Positions 1 to 5,510 of a stretch of 6,210 nucleotides of DNA are shown piece by piece. The DNA is taken from assembly GCA_018660405.1 (NCBI GenBank), contig JABJKL010000206.1, positions 1 to 6,210 of the forward strand, read 5' to 3'. Positions within the stretch are counted from its first letter, which is position 1. The number at the start of each line of letters is the position of its first letter. The position numbers and the translations under genes are program-made. This stretch comes from Pseudomonadota bacterium. GTDB lineage: Bacteria > Pseudomonadota > Gammaproteobacteria > Arenicellales > Arenicellaceae. The notes under the pieces are model-generated. The model did not search any database, was not told the origin of the DNA, and saw only the letters and a program-made list of their open reading frames with translations.

Positions 1-1545
1 AAAGCCAAAGCCAGAGAGAATATGGTGCTTTTGAACGGCACGGAAGTTGCTTTATCGAAAAAGACTTTGTTGATCGCCAGTGCTTCCGGTCAGCCTTTAG
101 CCGTAGCGGGTGTGATTGGCGGTGCGGCATCCGGGGTGTCAGGCGACACCGTGGATATTGTACTTGAAAGTGCCCATTTTACCCGTAGCGTGGTCGCTGG
201 TAAGGCCCGAAAGTATGGTGTGCAGACGGACAGTTCACACCGCTATGAGCGAGGTGTTGATCCGTTGTTAGGTGGTGCGGCGATGGAATATGCAACGCGT
301 TTAATTCAGGAAAATTGTGGTGGCAAGGCAGGAGCTGTCGTTGAAGGTAAAGGGCAGGTGCCGAATGTCGCTGAAATTAGTTTGCGGCATAAATACTTGT
401 GTGATTTGCTGGGTTTCGATATTCCAGAATCCGAAGTGTATGAGTTGTTATGCCGAATATCTCCTGATGTTGCGCGCTCTGATGACGGTTGGACGATTAA
501 AGCACCTTCGTATCGGTATGATCTGGCGTATGAAGCAGACCTGGTTGAAGAGGTCGCAAGAGTGTTTGGCTATGACCGTATACCGACAAAATTGCCGAGC
601 TTGGTACCAGCGTCCCGGATAGTATCCGAGCGCGAGGTTGATGTTGCTGCAGTGCGTCGAACGATGATCGCTCGAGACTACAACGAAATAATCTCTTACA
701 GCTTTATCGATCCCGAATGGGAAGCTGATTACGGCAGCAGCGAAGATCCCGTTGAGTTAGCTAATCCACTCAGCGAAAATATGTCGGTTATGCGAACCAG
801 TTTATTGCCAGGTCTACTGAGTAGCGCGCTTCTAAATGTTAATCGACAGGTCGACCGAATTCGCTTGTTTGAAATCGGCAATACTTATCATTTGGATGCA
901 AACGACGCAAATGAAACCAGGGAAATACAACGTCTTGGTGTAATTTGTAGTGGTACTATCTTGCCTTCTTCCTGGGAAGGGGACGTTCGACTTGCTGATT
1001 TATTTGATGTAAAGTCTGATATTCAAGCGATCTTATATTTGGCTCAATTCGTAAATACTTTTACATTCAGTGGGTTGGATCACAAACCTCTAGTCAACAA
1101 TCAATCTTTGAGTGTTTATGTTGATAAAGAGAAAGTAGGTTGGTTAGGGCGTTTACAGCCAGCCTTGGAACGAAAACTAGGTTTTGAATCGCCCGTTTAC
1201 GCATTTGAGTTAAGGCTTGATCGACTGGGTAGCCAGCAGTTAGCGAGTTATCAAGTAATATCCAAGCTACCTGTGGTAAAAAGAGATTTGGCTTTGGTGG
1301 TCAAATCCGATGTCGCCGCTGGCGATGTCGAGACAACAATAAAATCGATTTGTGGCGGGGAGTTTGCAGGCATTGAACTGTTTGATGTTTACCAGGGTGA
1401 GAAGGTACCCGATGGGTGCAAAAGCCTGGCTTATCGAATAACGCTTCAAAGTGTAGAGAAAACGCTTGCTGATGAAGACATTGACCGGGTTGTGACTGAA
1501 ATATTAAAGCAACTTGCCCAAATGTACGGTGCGACGCTACGATAG
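1..1545 (+). CDS. pheT: Phenylalanine--tRNA ligase beta subunit, 3' part (5' end outside window)
   Basis: Beta subunit of the cytoplasmic alpha2beta2 enzyme that charges tRNA-Phe. The frame is open from base 1, so the Met at 22 is internal; 514 residues are visible of the roughly 790 usual for bacterial PheT, the N-terminal third being outside. In order: the B3/B4 editing domain with its signature around fragment residues 69-88 (RKYGVQTDSSHRYERGVDP); the B5 domain about 126-195, including YRYDLAYEADLVEEVARVFG; a catalytic-like core; and the C-terminal ferredoxin-fold anticodon-binding domain from about 422 (SKLPVVKRDLALVV) to the end, with LFDVYQGEKVPDGCKSLAYR. It ends at TAG 1543-1545, 66 bp before ihfA, as in other gammaproteobacteria where pheST and ihfA are cotranscribed. 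No frameshift or missing domain is seen. Identification is secure; assignment rests on recalled family sequences, not a search. Confidence 0.97.
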   Translation, partial: KAKARENMVLLNGTEVALSKKTLLIASASGQPLAVAGVIGGAASGVSGDTVDIVLESAHFTRSVVAGKARKYGVQTDSSHRYERGVDPLLGGAAMEYATRLIQENCGGKAGAVVEGKGQVPNVAEISLRHKYLCDLLGFDIPESEVYELLCRISPDVARSDDGWTIKAPSYRYDLAYEADLVEEVARVFGYDRIPTKLPSLVPASRIVSEREVDVAAVRRTMIARDYNEIISYSFIDPEWEADYGSSEDPVELANPLSENMSVMRTSLLPGLLSSALLNVNRQVDRIRLFEIGNTYHLDANDANETREIQRLGVICSGTILPSSWEGDVRLADLFDVKSDIQAILYLAQFVNTFTFSGLDHKPLVNNQSLSVYVDKEKVGWLGRLQPALERKLGFESPVYAFELRLDRLGSQQLASYQVISKLPVVKRDLALVVKSDVAAGDVETTIKSICGGEFAGIELFDVYQGEKVPDGCKSLAYRITLQSVEKTLADEDIDRVVTEILKQLAQMYGATLR

Positions 1546-1611
1546 CCATAGCGAACGCTGCTCAAAAGTTCACTAGAAATAATTAGAGATAAGAATAAGC
1601 AGGGGATAAAA

Positions 1612-1926
1612 ATGGCAGTAACTAAAACAGAGATGGCACTCGTGCTCTATGAAGAGCTCGGTTTTAATAAGCGAGAAGCCAAGGATTTTATCGAAGAGTT
1701 CTTCGAGGCTATAAAGTCGTCGCTTTCATCAGAGCAATCGGTGAAGCTGTCTGGGTTTGGTAATTTTGGATTGCGTGAGAAAAATGCCCGCCCTGGTCGA
1801 AATCCCAAGACTGGCGAAGAAATACCTATTACGGCTCGTCGCGTGGTAACGTTTAAATCCAGTTTAAAGCTGAAAGAACGAGTTGCGGCTAATACTGAAA
1901 AACTCATTAGTCAAAACACTGTTTGA
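1612..1926 (+). CDS. ihfA: Integration host factor subunit alpha
   Basis: DNA-bending nucleoid protein that pairs with IHF beta and kinks DNA at specific sites, helping recombination, replication and sigma-54 promoters. The 104-residue product is normal in length. It shows the N-terminal helical dimerisation part (ELGFNKREAKDFIEEFFEAI, about 15-34), the KLSGFGNFGLR turn (45-55) and the DNA-binding arm RPGRNPKTGEEIPITARRVV (60-79) with the intercalating proline at 65. Alpha rather than beta or HU is favoured by this arm and by the position after pheT. The start is supported by AGGGG at 1601-1605, six bases before ATG. One departure from the E. coli form is FKSSLKLK at 81-88, where FRPGQKLK is common; I recall similar changes (FHASQKLK) in other IhfA proteins, so it is probably tolerated. 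The C-terminal tail after residue 92 is family-variable. Confidence 0.96.
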   Translation: MAVTKTEMALVLYEELGFNKREAKDFIEEFFEAIKSSLSSEQSVKLSGFGNFGLREKNARPGRNPKTGEEIPITARRVVTFKSSLKLKERVAANTEKLISQNTV

Positions 1927-1939
1927 TATGTTAAACTGG

Positions 1940-1969
1940 TTTATCATGCTCTTATAAGTAAATGATAAA
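1940..1969. promoter_or_regulatory. Symmetric 30-bp dyad upstream of merR; candidate operator
   Basis: TTTATCAT (1940-1947) and ATGATAAA (1962-1969) are perfect inverted copies, and the palindrome CTTATAAG (1951-1958) sits exactly on the same centre with three unpaired bases on each side. TATAAG at 1953-1958 resembles a -10 box, but the -35 region (TTAAAC, 1931-1936) is poor. Seen: the symmetry. Inferred: a protein-binding site, possibly for the MerR-type product encoded 32 bp downstream, or a weak hairpin between ihfA and merR. TATCATGCTCTTA (1942-1954) also matches the IHF consensus WATCARNNNNTTR at all but one position. Confidence 0.45.
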
Positions 1970-2001
1970 AAAGAGAAACTATAAAAATATAGAGGCATAA
2001 T

Positions 2002-2385
2002 ATGTTGGATCACGGAGATAACGCGAACCTTCCGCCGATACCGAGCAAACGGTATTTTACGATTGGTGAGGTAAGTGACCTTTGCGCGGTTAAGCCGCAC
2101 GTGTTGCGATATTGGGAACAGGAGTTTAATCAACTCAACCCTGTAAAGCGGCGTGGTAATCGTCGGTATTACCAACGTCACGAGGTGCAATTGATTCGTC
2201 GTATCCGTGGCTTGCTGTATGTAGAGGGCTTTACTATTGGCGGTGCACGTAATCAGCTTGAACAAGAAGTCTCTGGTGCTGGTGCGGTTGCGGCAGCACC
2301 GGGTTCCATGCGTAAAGAAATTATTTCGGATATGATCCGCGAGTTAGACGATATTATTAATTTGTTGGACGAAGAGCAGCAGTAG
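2002..2385 (+). CDS. Small MerR-family transcriptional regulator
   Basis: 127-residue DNA-binding protein. The winged helix-turn-helix lies at about 18-62: YFTIGEVSDLCAVKPHVLRY is the classic MerR start and the wing is RRGNRRYYQRHEVQLI (50-65). The second helical pair follows, with GLLYVEGFTIGGARNQL (70-86). A short Gly/Ala stretch (92-101) leads into an acidic C-terminal helix (IISDMIRELDDIINLLDEE) that probably makes the dimer coiled coil. There is no effector-binding domain and no metal-binding cysteine cluster (one Cys, residue 28), so an inducer cannot be guessed. The start is set by AGAGG at 1991-1995, six bases before ATG. A homologue of this size follows ihfA in many Pseudomonas-type genomes (known context); its target there is, to my knowledge, unclear. 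Self-regulation through the dyad at 1940-1969 is inference. Confidence 0.9.
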   Translation: MLDHGDNANLPPIPSKRYFTIGEVSDLCAVKPHVLRYWEQEFNQLNPVKRRGNRRYYQRHEVQLIRRIRGLLYVEGFTIGGARNQLEQEVSGAGAVAAAPGSMRKEIISDMIRELDDIINLLDEEQQ

Positions 2386-2510
2386 TTTCGTCGCTTGGTT
2401 TGGATAACGCCGAGCGAGAAATGTTGATTGAGAAGTGCTTGGGAGAGAGCAGGAAGAGTAGAAGAGGCAAGGAGCGCTAGAGCTATTTAAATCGAATTTT
2501 GGTAAACTGT
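2386..2510. other. Intergenic region after merR, no gene seen
   Basis: Purine-rich spacer between the merR stop and the tandem repeat. No ORF with a ribosome binding site is seen on either strand. The only promoter-like match is TGGTAAACT at 2500-2508, an extended -10 form (TGN then TAAACT, four of six matches to TATAAT) without a convincing -35. It could start a transcript toward tRNA-Pro, but the match is weak. Confidence 0.35.
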
Positions 2511-2548
2511 TTTTACAGAGAAGCACAGATTTTACAGGGAAGCACAGA
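2511..2548. repeat. Tandem 19-bp direct repeat, two copies
   Basis: TTTTACAGAGAAGCACAGA (2511-2529) is followed without a gap by TTTTACAGGGAAGCACAGA (2530-2548); they differ only at the ninth base. The second copy supplies the left arm of the adjoining hairpin, and the first copy can pair with the same right arm, so the repeat duplicates one half of a terminator-like stem. Confidence 0.9.
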
Positions 2549-2574
2549 GCTACAGTTTCTGTGCTTTTCTTTTT
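2540..2574 (+). terminator. Candidate intrinsic terminator just upstream of tRNA-Pro
   Basis: AAGCACAGA (2540-2548) pairs perfectly with TCTGTGCTT (2558-2566) around a nine-base loop, and the right arm merges into a T-rich tract, TTTTCTTTTT (2565-2574). This suits an end for the pheT-ihfA-merR transcript. It lies only seven bases before tRNA-Pro, leaving no room for a tRNA promoter downstream of it, so it may be leaky or act as an attenuator. Confidence 0.65.
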
Positions 2575-2581
2575 GATTTTT

Positions 2582-2658
<77 letters not shown>

Positions 2659-2664
2659 TTTAAT

Positions 2665-2691
2665 AAAAAAGCCCGCAAAGCGGGTTTTTTT
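2665..2691 (+). terminator. Intrinsic terminator of tRNA-Pro
   Basis: CCCGC (2672-2676) and GCGGG (2680-2684) form a GC stem with an AAA loop, preceded by A-rich 2665-2670 and followed by seven T (2685-2691), starting 13 bases after the CCA end. The flanking A and T runs make it potentially bidirectional. Confidence 0.92.
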
Positions 2692-2704
2692 ATTACATTA
2701 TTGA

Positions 2705-2824
2705 AGCAAGAGGATTGCGAACCGACAAAGGAGGTTCACGTACGCGTCAGAAACGCGTATGCACAGTCGCAGACCAGGCCGCCCGAAGGGTTTGTATCAG
2801 GATGATACAAATGCAATCCTCGCT
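2705..2824. repeat. Multi-hairpin palindromic element downstream of tRNA-Pro
   Basis: The ends pair: GAGGATTGC (2710-2718) is the perfect inverse of GCAATCCTC (2813-2821), and AGC/GCT (2705-2707, 2822-2824) adds three pairs past a two-base bulge. Enclosed in order are GAACC/GGTTC (2719-2723, 2733-2737), abutting the closing stem; CGTACGCGT/ACGCGTATG (2739-2747, 2753-2761, one G-T pair); a mini-stem CCC-GAA-GGG (2782-2790); and the perfect TTTGTATCA-GGA-TGATACAAA (2791-2811). This is a closed multibranch architecture of about 120 bases. It could be a dispersed repeat of the REP/MITE kind or a structured RNA. The + strand translation ending RPPEGFVSG resembles spurious intergenic ORFs I recall from gammaproteobacterial genomes (unchecked), which favours a dispersed repeat. 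Confidence 0.65.
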
Positions 2825-3086
2825 CTACGCTAATATAGACGCAACGCGGGCCTATTTGTGTAAATCCTAGACCGATTACACACGGTCGCAACGTGGGACT
2901 TTTTATTCAATCGTGCGTATCTGGCAACAGTAATTTTACAGAGGATGCAAACAAACCTTTCAACCAGCCCCCATACCCTTTAAAATTCGCAAAATTAACC
3001 TAGCATCCTTACAAAGCCATGTTTGTTGGCCAATTTAGTCTGCATTCTACAAGCCCTCCATGAACGCCACTTTGCAAGGTATCGGT
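2825..3086. other. Intergenic region upstream of pcm with overlapping dyads
   Basis: No gene is seen. It holds CGCAACGCGGG (2840-2850) and CGCAACGTGGG (2887-2897), a direct repeat with one difference. Between them are two mutually exclusive hairpins: TGTGTAA/TTACACA (2857-2863, 2876-2882) and GACCG/CGGTC (2870-2874, 2883-2887). Farther on, AGGATGC (2942-2948) and GCATCCT (3003-3009) are inverted copies. No convincing promoter for pcm could be picked by eye. The last 27 bases (3060-3086) could belong to pcm if the upstream ATG at 3060 is used. Confidence 0.5.
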
Positions 3087-3722
3087 ATGACGTCTGCGCG
3101 CACTCGCAAGCGCTTGATTGCTAACTTGTCTGATGCCGGAATTCGAAATACAAAGGTATTGTCTGCTATGCAGGATGTGCCGAGGCATTTGTTTGTGGAC
3201 GAAGCTCTGGCAACCCGTGCCTACGAGAATACCGCCCTGCCTATAGGTTTCGGCCAGACGATTTCGCAGCCGTATATAGTCGCGCTAATGTGCGAGCAAT
3301 TGCTTGATGTCGAAAAATCAGGGCCAGTGTTAGAAATTGGCACAGGTTGCGGGTATCAGGCGGCGGTGCTGTCTAAATTATTTGAGAAAGTGGTTTCTAT
3401 AGAGCGTATTGGGGATTTATGTCGGCAAGCGCGTGATCGATTGTTTTCGCTAAAATTTCACAACGTGCATTGTATGCACGCCGACGGGTTTCAAGGTTTT
3501 ATAGAACGTGGGCCTTACATTGGAATTGTAGCTGCCGCAGCCAGTAATGATGTGCCCGAGGCGTTGTTGAATCAACTCGCGCCCGCTGGGCGTTTGGTTA
3601 TGCCGATCGAACGTGGCTCTACACAGTCGTTGATTGTCATAGATAATAATCCTGATGGTTTCACGGAGCGCGAAATCGAAACCGTTAAATTCGTGCCACG
3701 CGTTTCTGGAATAATACCCTAG
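3087..3722 (+). CDS. pcm: Protein-L-isoaspartate O-methyltransferase
   Basis: Cytoplasmic repair enzyme that uses S-adenosylmethionine to methylate L-isoaspartyl residues in ageing proteins, letting them return to aspartate. The chosen 211-residue form is close to E. coli Pcm (208). Seen: VPRHLFVDEALATRAYENTALPIG-type N-terminal region (31-54), active-site segment GQTISQPY (56-63) with Ser60 equivalent to the essential serine, AdoMet motif I VLEIGTGCGYQ (81-91; Cys88 where Ser is common), acidic SIER (104-107), and family ending VKFVPRVSG. I chose ATG 3087 because AAGG at 3076-3079 lies seven bases upstream and because the protein then begins MTSARTRKRL, like Pseudomonas Pcm; ATG 3060 adds nine residues but has no Shine-Dalgarno. 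Usually surE precedes pcm; here it does not. The stop is TAG 3720-3722, with yqaA 93 bp on. Confidence 0.95.
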   Translation: MTSARTRKRLIANLSDAGIRNTKVLSAMQDVPRHLFVDEALATRAYENTALPIGFGQTISQPYIVALMCEQLLDVEKSGPVLEIGTGCGYQAAVLSKLFEKVVSIERIGDLCRQARDRLFSLKFHNVHCMHADGFQGFIERGPYIGIVAAAASNDVPEALLNQLAPAGRLVMPIERGSTQSLIVIDNNPDGFTEREIETVKFVPRVSGIIP

Positions 3723-3728
3723 TGCGCC

Positions 3729-3752
3729 TTCAACACCGCAATCCGTGTTGAA
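3729..3752. other. Hairpin in pcm-yqaA spacer
   Basis: TTCAACAC (3729-3736) and GTGTTGAA (3745-3752) are perfect inverted copies around an eight-base loop, starting seven bases after the pcm stop. No T-run follows, so it is a poor intrinsic terminator; it may protect the 3' end of a pcm message or mark a transcript boundary. Confidence 0.5.
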
Positions 3753-3796
3753 AGATTACTAATTTAGAACACTACGCTAGAAATTAATCACTCAGC

Positions 3797-3818
3797 ATAG
3801 AACTATGATAGAACTATG
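3797..3818. repeat. 11-bp tandem repeat ending at the yqaA start codon
   Basis: ATAGAACTATG occurs twice without a gap (3797-3807 and 3808-3818). The last three bases of the second copy are the proposed yqaA start ATG. The first copy, with C3796, is also a dyad (CATAG-AA-CTATG). The ATG at the end of the first copy reads only four codons to TGA. Confidence 0.85.
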
Positions 3819-4406
3819 AAGATGCGAATATTTGAGCCGATTTATCGGCAAGTGATGGTCTGGTCCCGGCATCGTCTGGCGCCGGTTTATTTAGGCCTGG
3901 TTAGCTTTGCCGAATCGTCATTCTTTCCAGTACCGGTCGATGTTATGTTGGCTCCGATGGTGCTGGCCAACCGCAGTTCAGCTTGGCGTTTTGCTTTGTT
4001 AGCGGCGGTGACATCCGTATTAGGCGGTATTGCGGGTTATTTTATCGGCATGTATTTATTTGATAGTGTTGGACAATGGTTGCTCAATACTTACCATGCG
4101 CATGACCGGTTTGAACAAGTTCGGGGTTTATTTGGTGATTATGGAATATGGATAGTATTTATTGCCGGGTTTACACCGATTCCCTATAAGGTGTTTACCA
4201 TTGCTTCGGGTGTTATTGGCATGGCATTTCTTCCTTTTGTTGTCGCATCCTTATTCGGGCGTGCCGGTCGATTTTTTTTAGTAAGTGCGTTAATTTACTG
4301 GGGCGGGCCGACCATTGAGAAATCACTTGAAAAATGGGTTGAACGTATTGGTTGGAGTACTTTGCTCCTTATTGTTATCGGCGTAGGAATTTATAAACTA
4401 ACTTAG
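3816..4406 (+). CDS. yqaA: YqaA-family inner membrane protein (DedA/VTT-like)
   Basis: 196-residue integral membrane protein of the YqaA branch of the DedA/VTT superfamily; larger relatives take part in lipid carrier recycling or membrane homeostasis, but the role of YqaA is not established. Seen: a basic N-terminus (R4-R20); a first hydrophobic or re-entrant stretch with SFAESSFFPVPVDVMLAP (30-47), including Glu33; a membrane helix about 58-82; a second half with FIAGFTPIPYKVFTIASGV (115-133), the family hallmark; GRAGRFFLVSALIYWGG (148-164); and a last helix near 180-194. The start has no clear Shine-Dalgarno; ATG 3822 (Met3) is the alternative. Its place between pcm and nlpD is known from several gammaproteobacteria. 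It ends nine bases before the proposed nlpD GTG, so cotranscription is likely. Confidence 0.9.
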   Translation: MKMRIFEPIYRQVMVWSRHRLAPVYLGLVSFAESSFFPVPVDVMLAPMVLANRSSAWRFALLAAVTSVLGGIAGYFIGMYLFDSVGQWLLNTYHAHDRFEQVRGLFGDYGIWIVFIAGFTPIPYKVFTIASGVIGMAFLPFVVASLFGRAGRFFLVSALIYWGGPTIEKSLEKWVERIGWSTLLLIVIGVGIYKLT

Positions 4407-4415
4407 TTTACTGAT

Positions 4416-5264
4416 GTGATTAAGGTGAAAGTCGGGTTGACAAATTTTCGTTGTAGCCTTCCCTATATGCTGGGATGTGCGTTGGCGATTAGTGGATGTG
4501 GGACGCCAGTCATACCTGTTTTAGAACGCGACACATTGAGCGTGCAAGAAGAAGTGGAGCTCATGGGTGGCAGTGTGATTAGAATCACGCAGTCAGGCGA
4601 CACACTCTATAGCCTGGCATTTGAGGCTGGCATTGATTTTCGAGAGTTGGCTCAATGGAATCGAATTGCCGAGCCCTACACCATCACTGTTGGCCAAAAA
4701 GTTCGCTTGACCAAACCGGTTGGTTTTACGGTGGCTTCGTCTAGCTCAGGAACCAATCAAGGGAACAATGATGGGGCTAGCCGCATTGAGCCAAGAGTAT
4801 CGTCGCGTAGCGTAGGCAGTTCCGGCAGTTCAAGTACTCAATCTAAATCAACTTCTCGCACTACAGTGTCTATGGGGCCAGGAGCACCCGATTCGTGGCT
4901 TTGGCCCGTGGCCGGACCGGTGATTGGTAGCTACAATCCGGCAGTGGGCCGTAAAGGGATAGATATAGCCGGTGCGGAAGGTTCGATCATTAAGGCAACG
5001 GCAGGTGGTCGGGTGGTTTATTCAGGTACGGGTTTGCGTGGCTATGGAGAAATGCTAATTCTCAAACATAGCGACGATTACCTTAGTGCTTACGCGCATA
5101 ATCGGCGTATTTTAGTAACAGAGGGGGAAACGGTAACGCAAGGGCAGAAAATTGCGGAGTTAGGCAATTCTGGTACCGACAAGTTTATGCTTCATTTTGA
5201 GATACGTCGTCAGGGGCAGCCGGTAGATCCAAGACAATACCTTCCCGGTGCTCCTTCAACATAA
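4416..5264 (+). CDS. nlpD: NlpD-type lipoprotein, LysM plus degenerate M23 domain
   Basis: Outer-membrane lipoprotein that in E. coli activates amidase AmiC to split septal peptidoglycan. The 282-residue product has a lipoprotein signal with lipobox Ile25-Ser26-Gly27-Cys28; LysM at about 55-98 (SGDTLYSLAFEAG, then TVGQKVRL); a Ser-rich, low-complexity linker about 105-155; and a LytM/M23 domain about 161-277. In the metal site Asp183, His228 and His260 are present, but the first histidine position (four residues before Asp183) is Arg179, so it should be catalytically inactive, as known for NlpD. The start is GTG 4416 without a good Shine-Dalgarno; later starts (GTG 4425, ATG 4467) would shorten the signal. 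NlpD normally ends near QYLP; here GAPST follows, encoded within the left repeat of the palindromic element. rpoS, its usual neighbour, does not follow. Confidence 0.93.
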   Translation: MIKVKVGLTNFRCSLPYMLGCALAISGCGTPVIPVLERDTLSVQEEVELMGGSVIRITQSGDTLYSLAFEAGIDFRELAQWNRIAEPYTITVGQKVRLTKPVGFTVASSSSGTNQGNNDGASRIEPRVSSRSVGSSGSSSTQSKSTSRTTVSMGPGAPDSWLWPVAGPVIGSYNPAVGRKGIDIAGAEGSIIKATAGGRVVYSGTGLRGYGEMLILKHSDDYLSAYAHNRRILVTEGETVTQGQKIAELGNSGTDKFMLHFEIRRQGQPVDPRQYLPGAPST

Positions 5265-5510
5265 TATTGTTATATTCAGAGTGATCCAGATGATTCAAAA
5301 CAAGACGCATTCCGCAGAGAATGGCGAGCCCTTTTCAAGGACTGCAACGCCGTATTGGATCATCTGGATCACTCCCTTCGGGCGAGCTGCGAAGCATTCG
5401 TCCACGTTGTTGAGTCTCTTGGTAAGGGCCAGCCATTACCTGCGAGCCTCGCCTAACGGCCAATCGCTTCCCGACTCGCTGAATACAGCAATATTATGTT
5501 GAAGGAACAC
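5248..5510. mobile_element. 263-bp palindromic, MITE-like element with long terminal inverted repeats
   Basis: The terminal arms 5248-5281 and 5477-5510 are inverted copies: 30 of 34 positions pair, one more is G-T, and 18 in a row are perfect (TCCTTCAACATAATATTG, 5252-5269, against 5489-5506). The same symmetry axis continues inward: 5313-5333 with 5424-5444 (17 of 21), 5336-5343 with 5413-5421 (one bulge), and CAACG/CGTTG (5345-5349, 5405-5409). The whole stretch can thus fold into one long hairpin. It carries no transposase and no target duplication was found, so a non-autonomous element is inferred. It covers the last codons and stop of nlpD and ends 20 bases before alaC. A large leader hairpin for alaC is the alternative reading. 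Confidence 0.7.
5279..5374. repeat. Internal 20-bp inverted repeat inside the palindromic element
   Basis: Arms 5279-5298 and 5355-5374 (right arm begins TTGGATCATCTGGATCAC) pair at 19 of 20 positions, with one T-G, around a 56-base loop. Its axis (about 5326) differs from the axis of the whole element (about 5379), so the two folds compete. The right arm also contains TGGATCATC followed by TGGATCACT, a near 9-bp tandem repeat. Confidence 0.85.

Noticed and set aside
1569..1597. Possible promoter in the pheT-ihfA spacer (TTCACT and AAGAAT)
   Set aside because: Both boxes match at only four of six positions. E. coli ihfA does have its own promoter, but this sequence alone does not support one here.
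1864..2265. 133-codon minus-strand ORF across ihfA-merR
   Set aside because: It overlaps two well-supported genes and an AT-rich spacer; it has no family resemblance and is a shadow frame.
2934..2943. Third copy of TTTTACAGAG from the tandem repeat at 2511-2548
   Set aside because: Only ten bases are shared, without the rest of the 19-bp unit; chance is a sufficient explanation.
3728..3736. CCTTCAACA shared between the pcm-yqaA hairpin and the terminal repeat at 5253-5261
   Set aside because: The match stops after nine bases and the hairpins differ in size and loop, so a common origin is not supported.
5451..5457. GCCTAAC, like the RYYYAAC box of an integron attC site
   Set aside because: No matching GTTRRRY box in the right orientation at a suitable distance, and the fold-back arms do not follow the attC pattern.
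5248..5502. 84-codon + strand ORF over the nlpD end and palindromic element
   Set aside because: Its limits lie within the terminal inverted repeats, the start is inside nlpD without a Shine-Dalgarno, and the sequence is not recognisable as a protein family.
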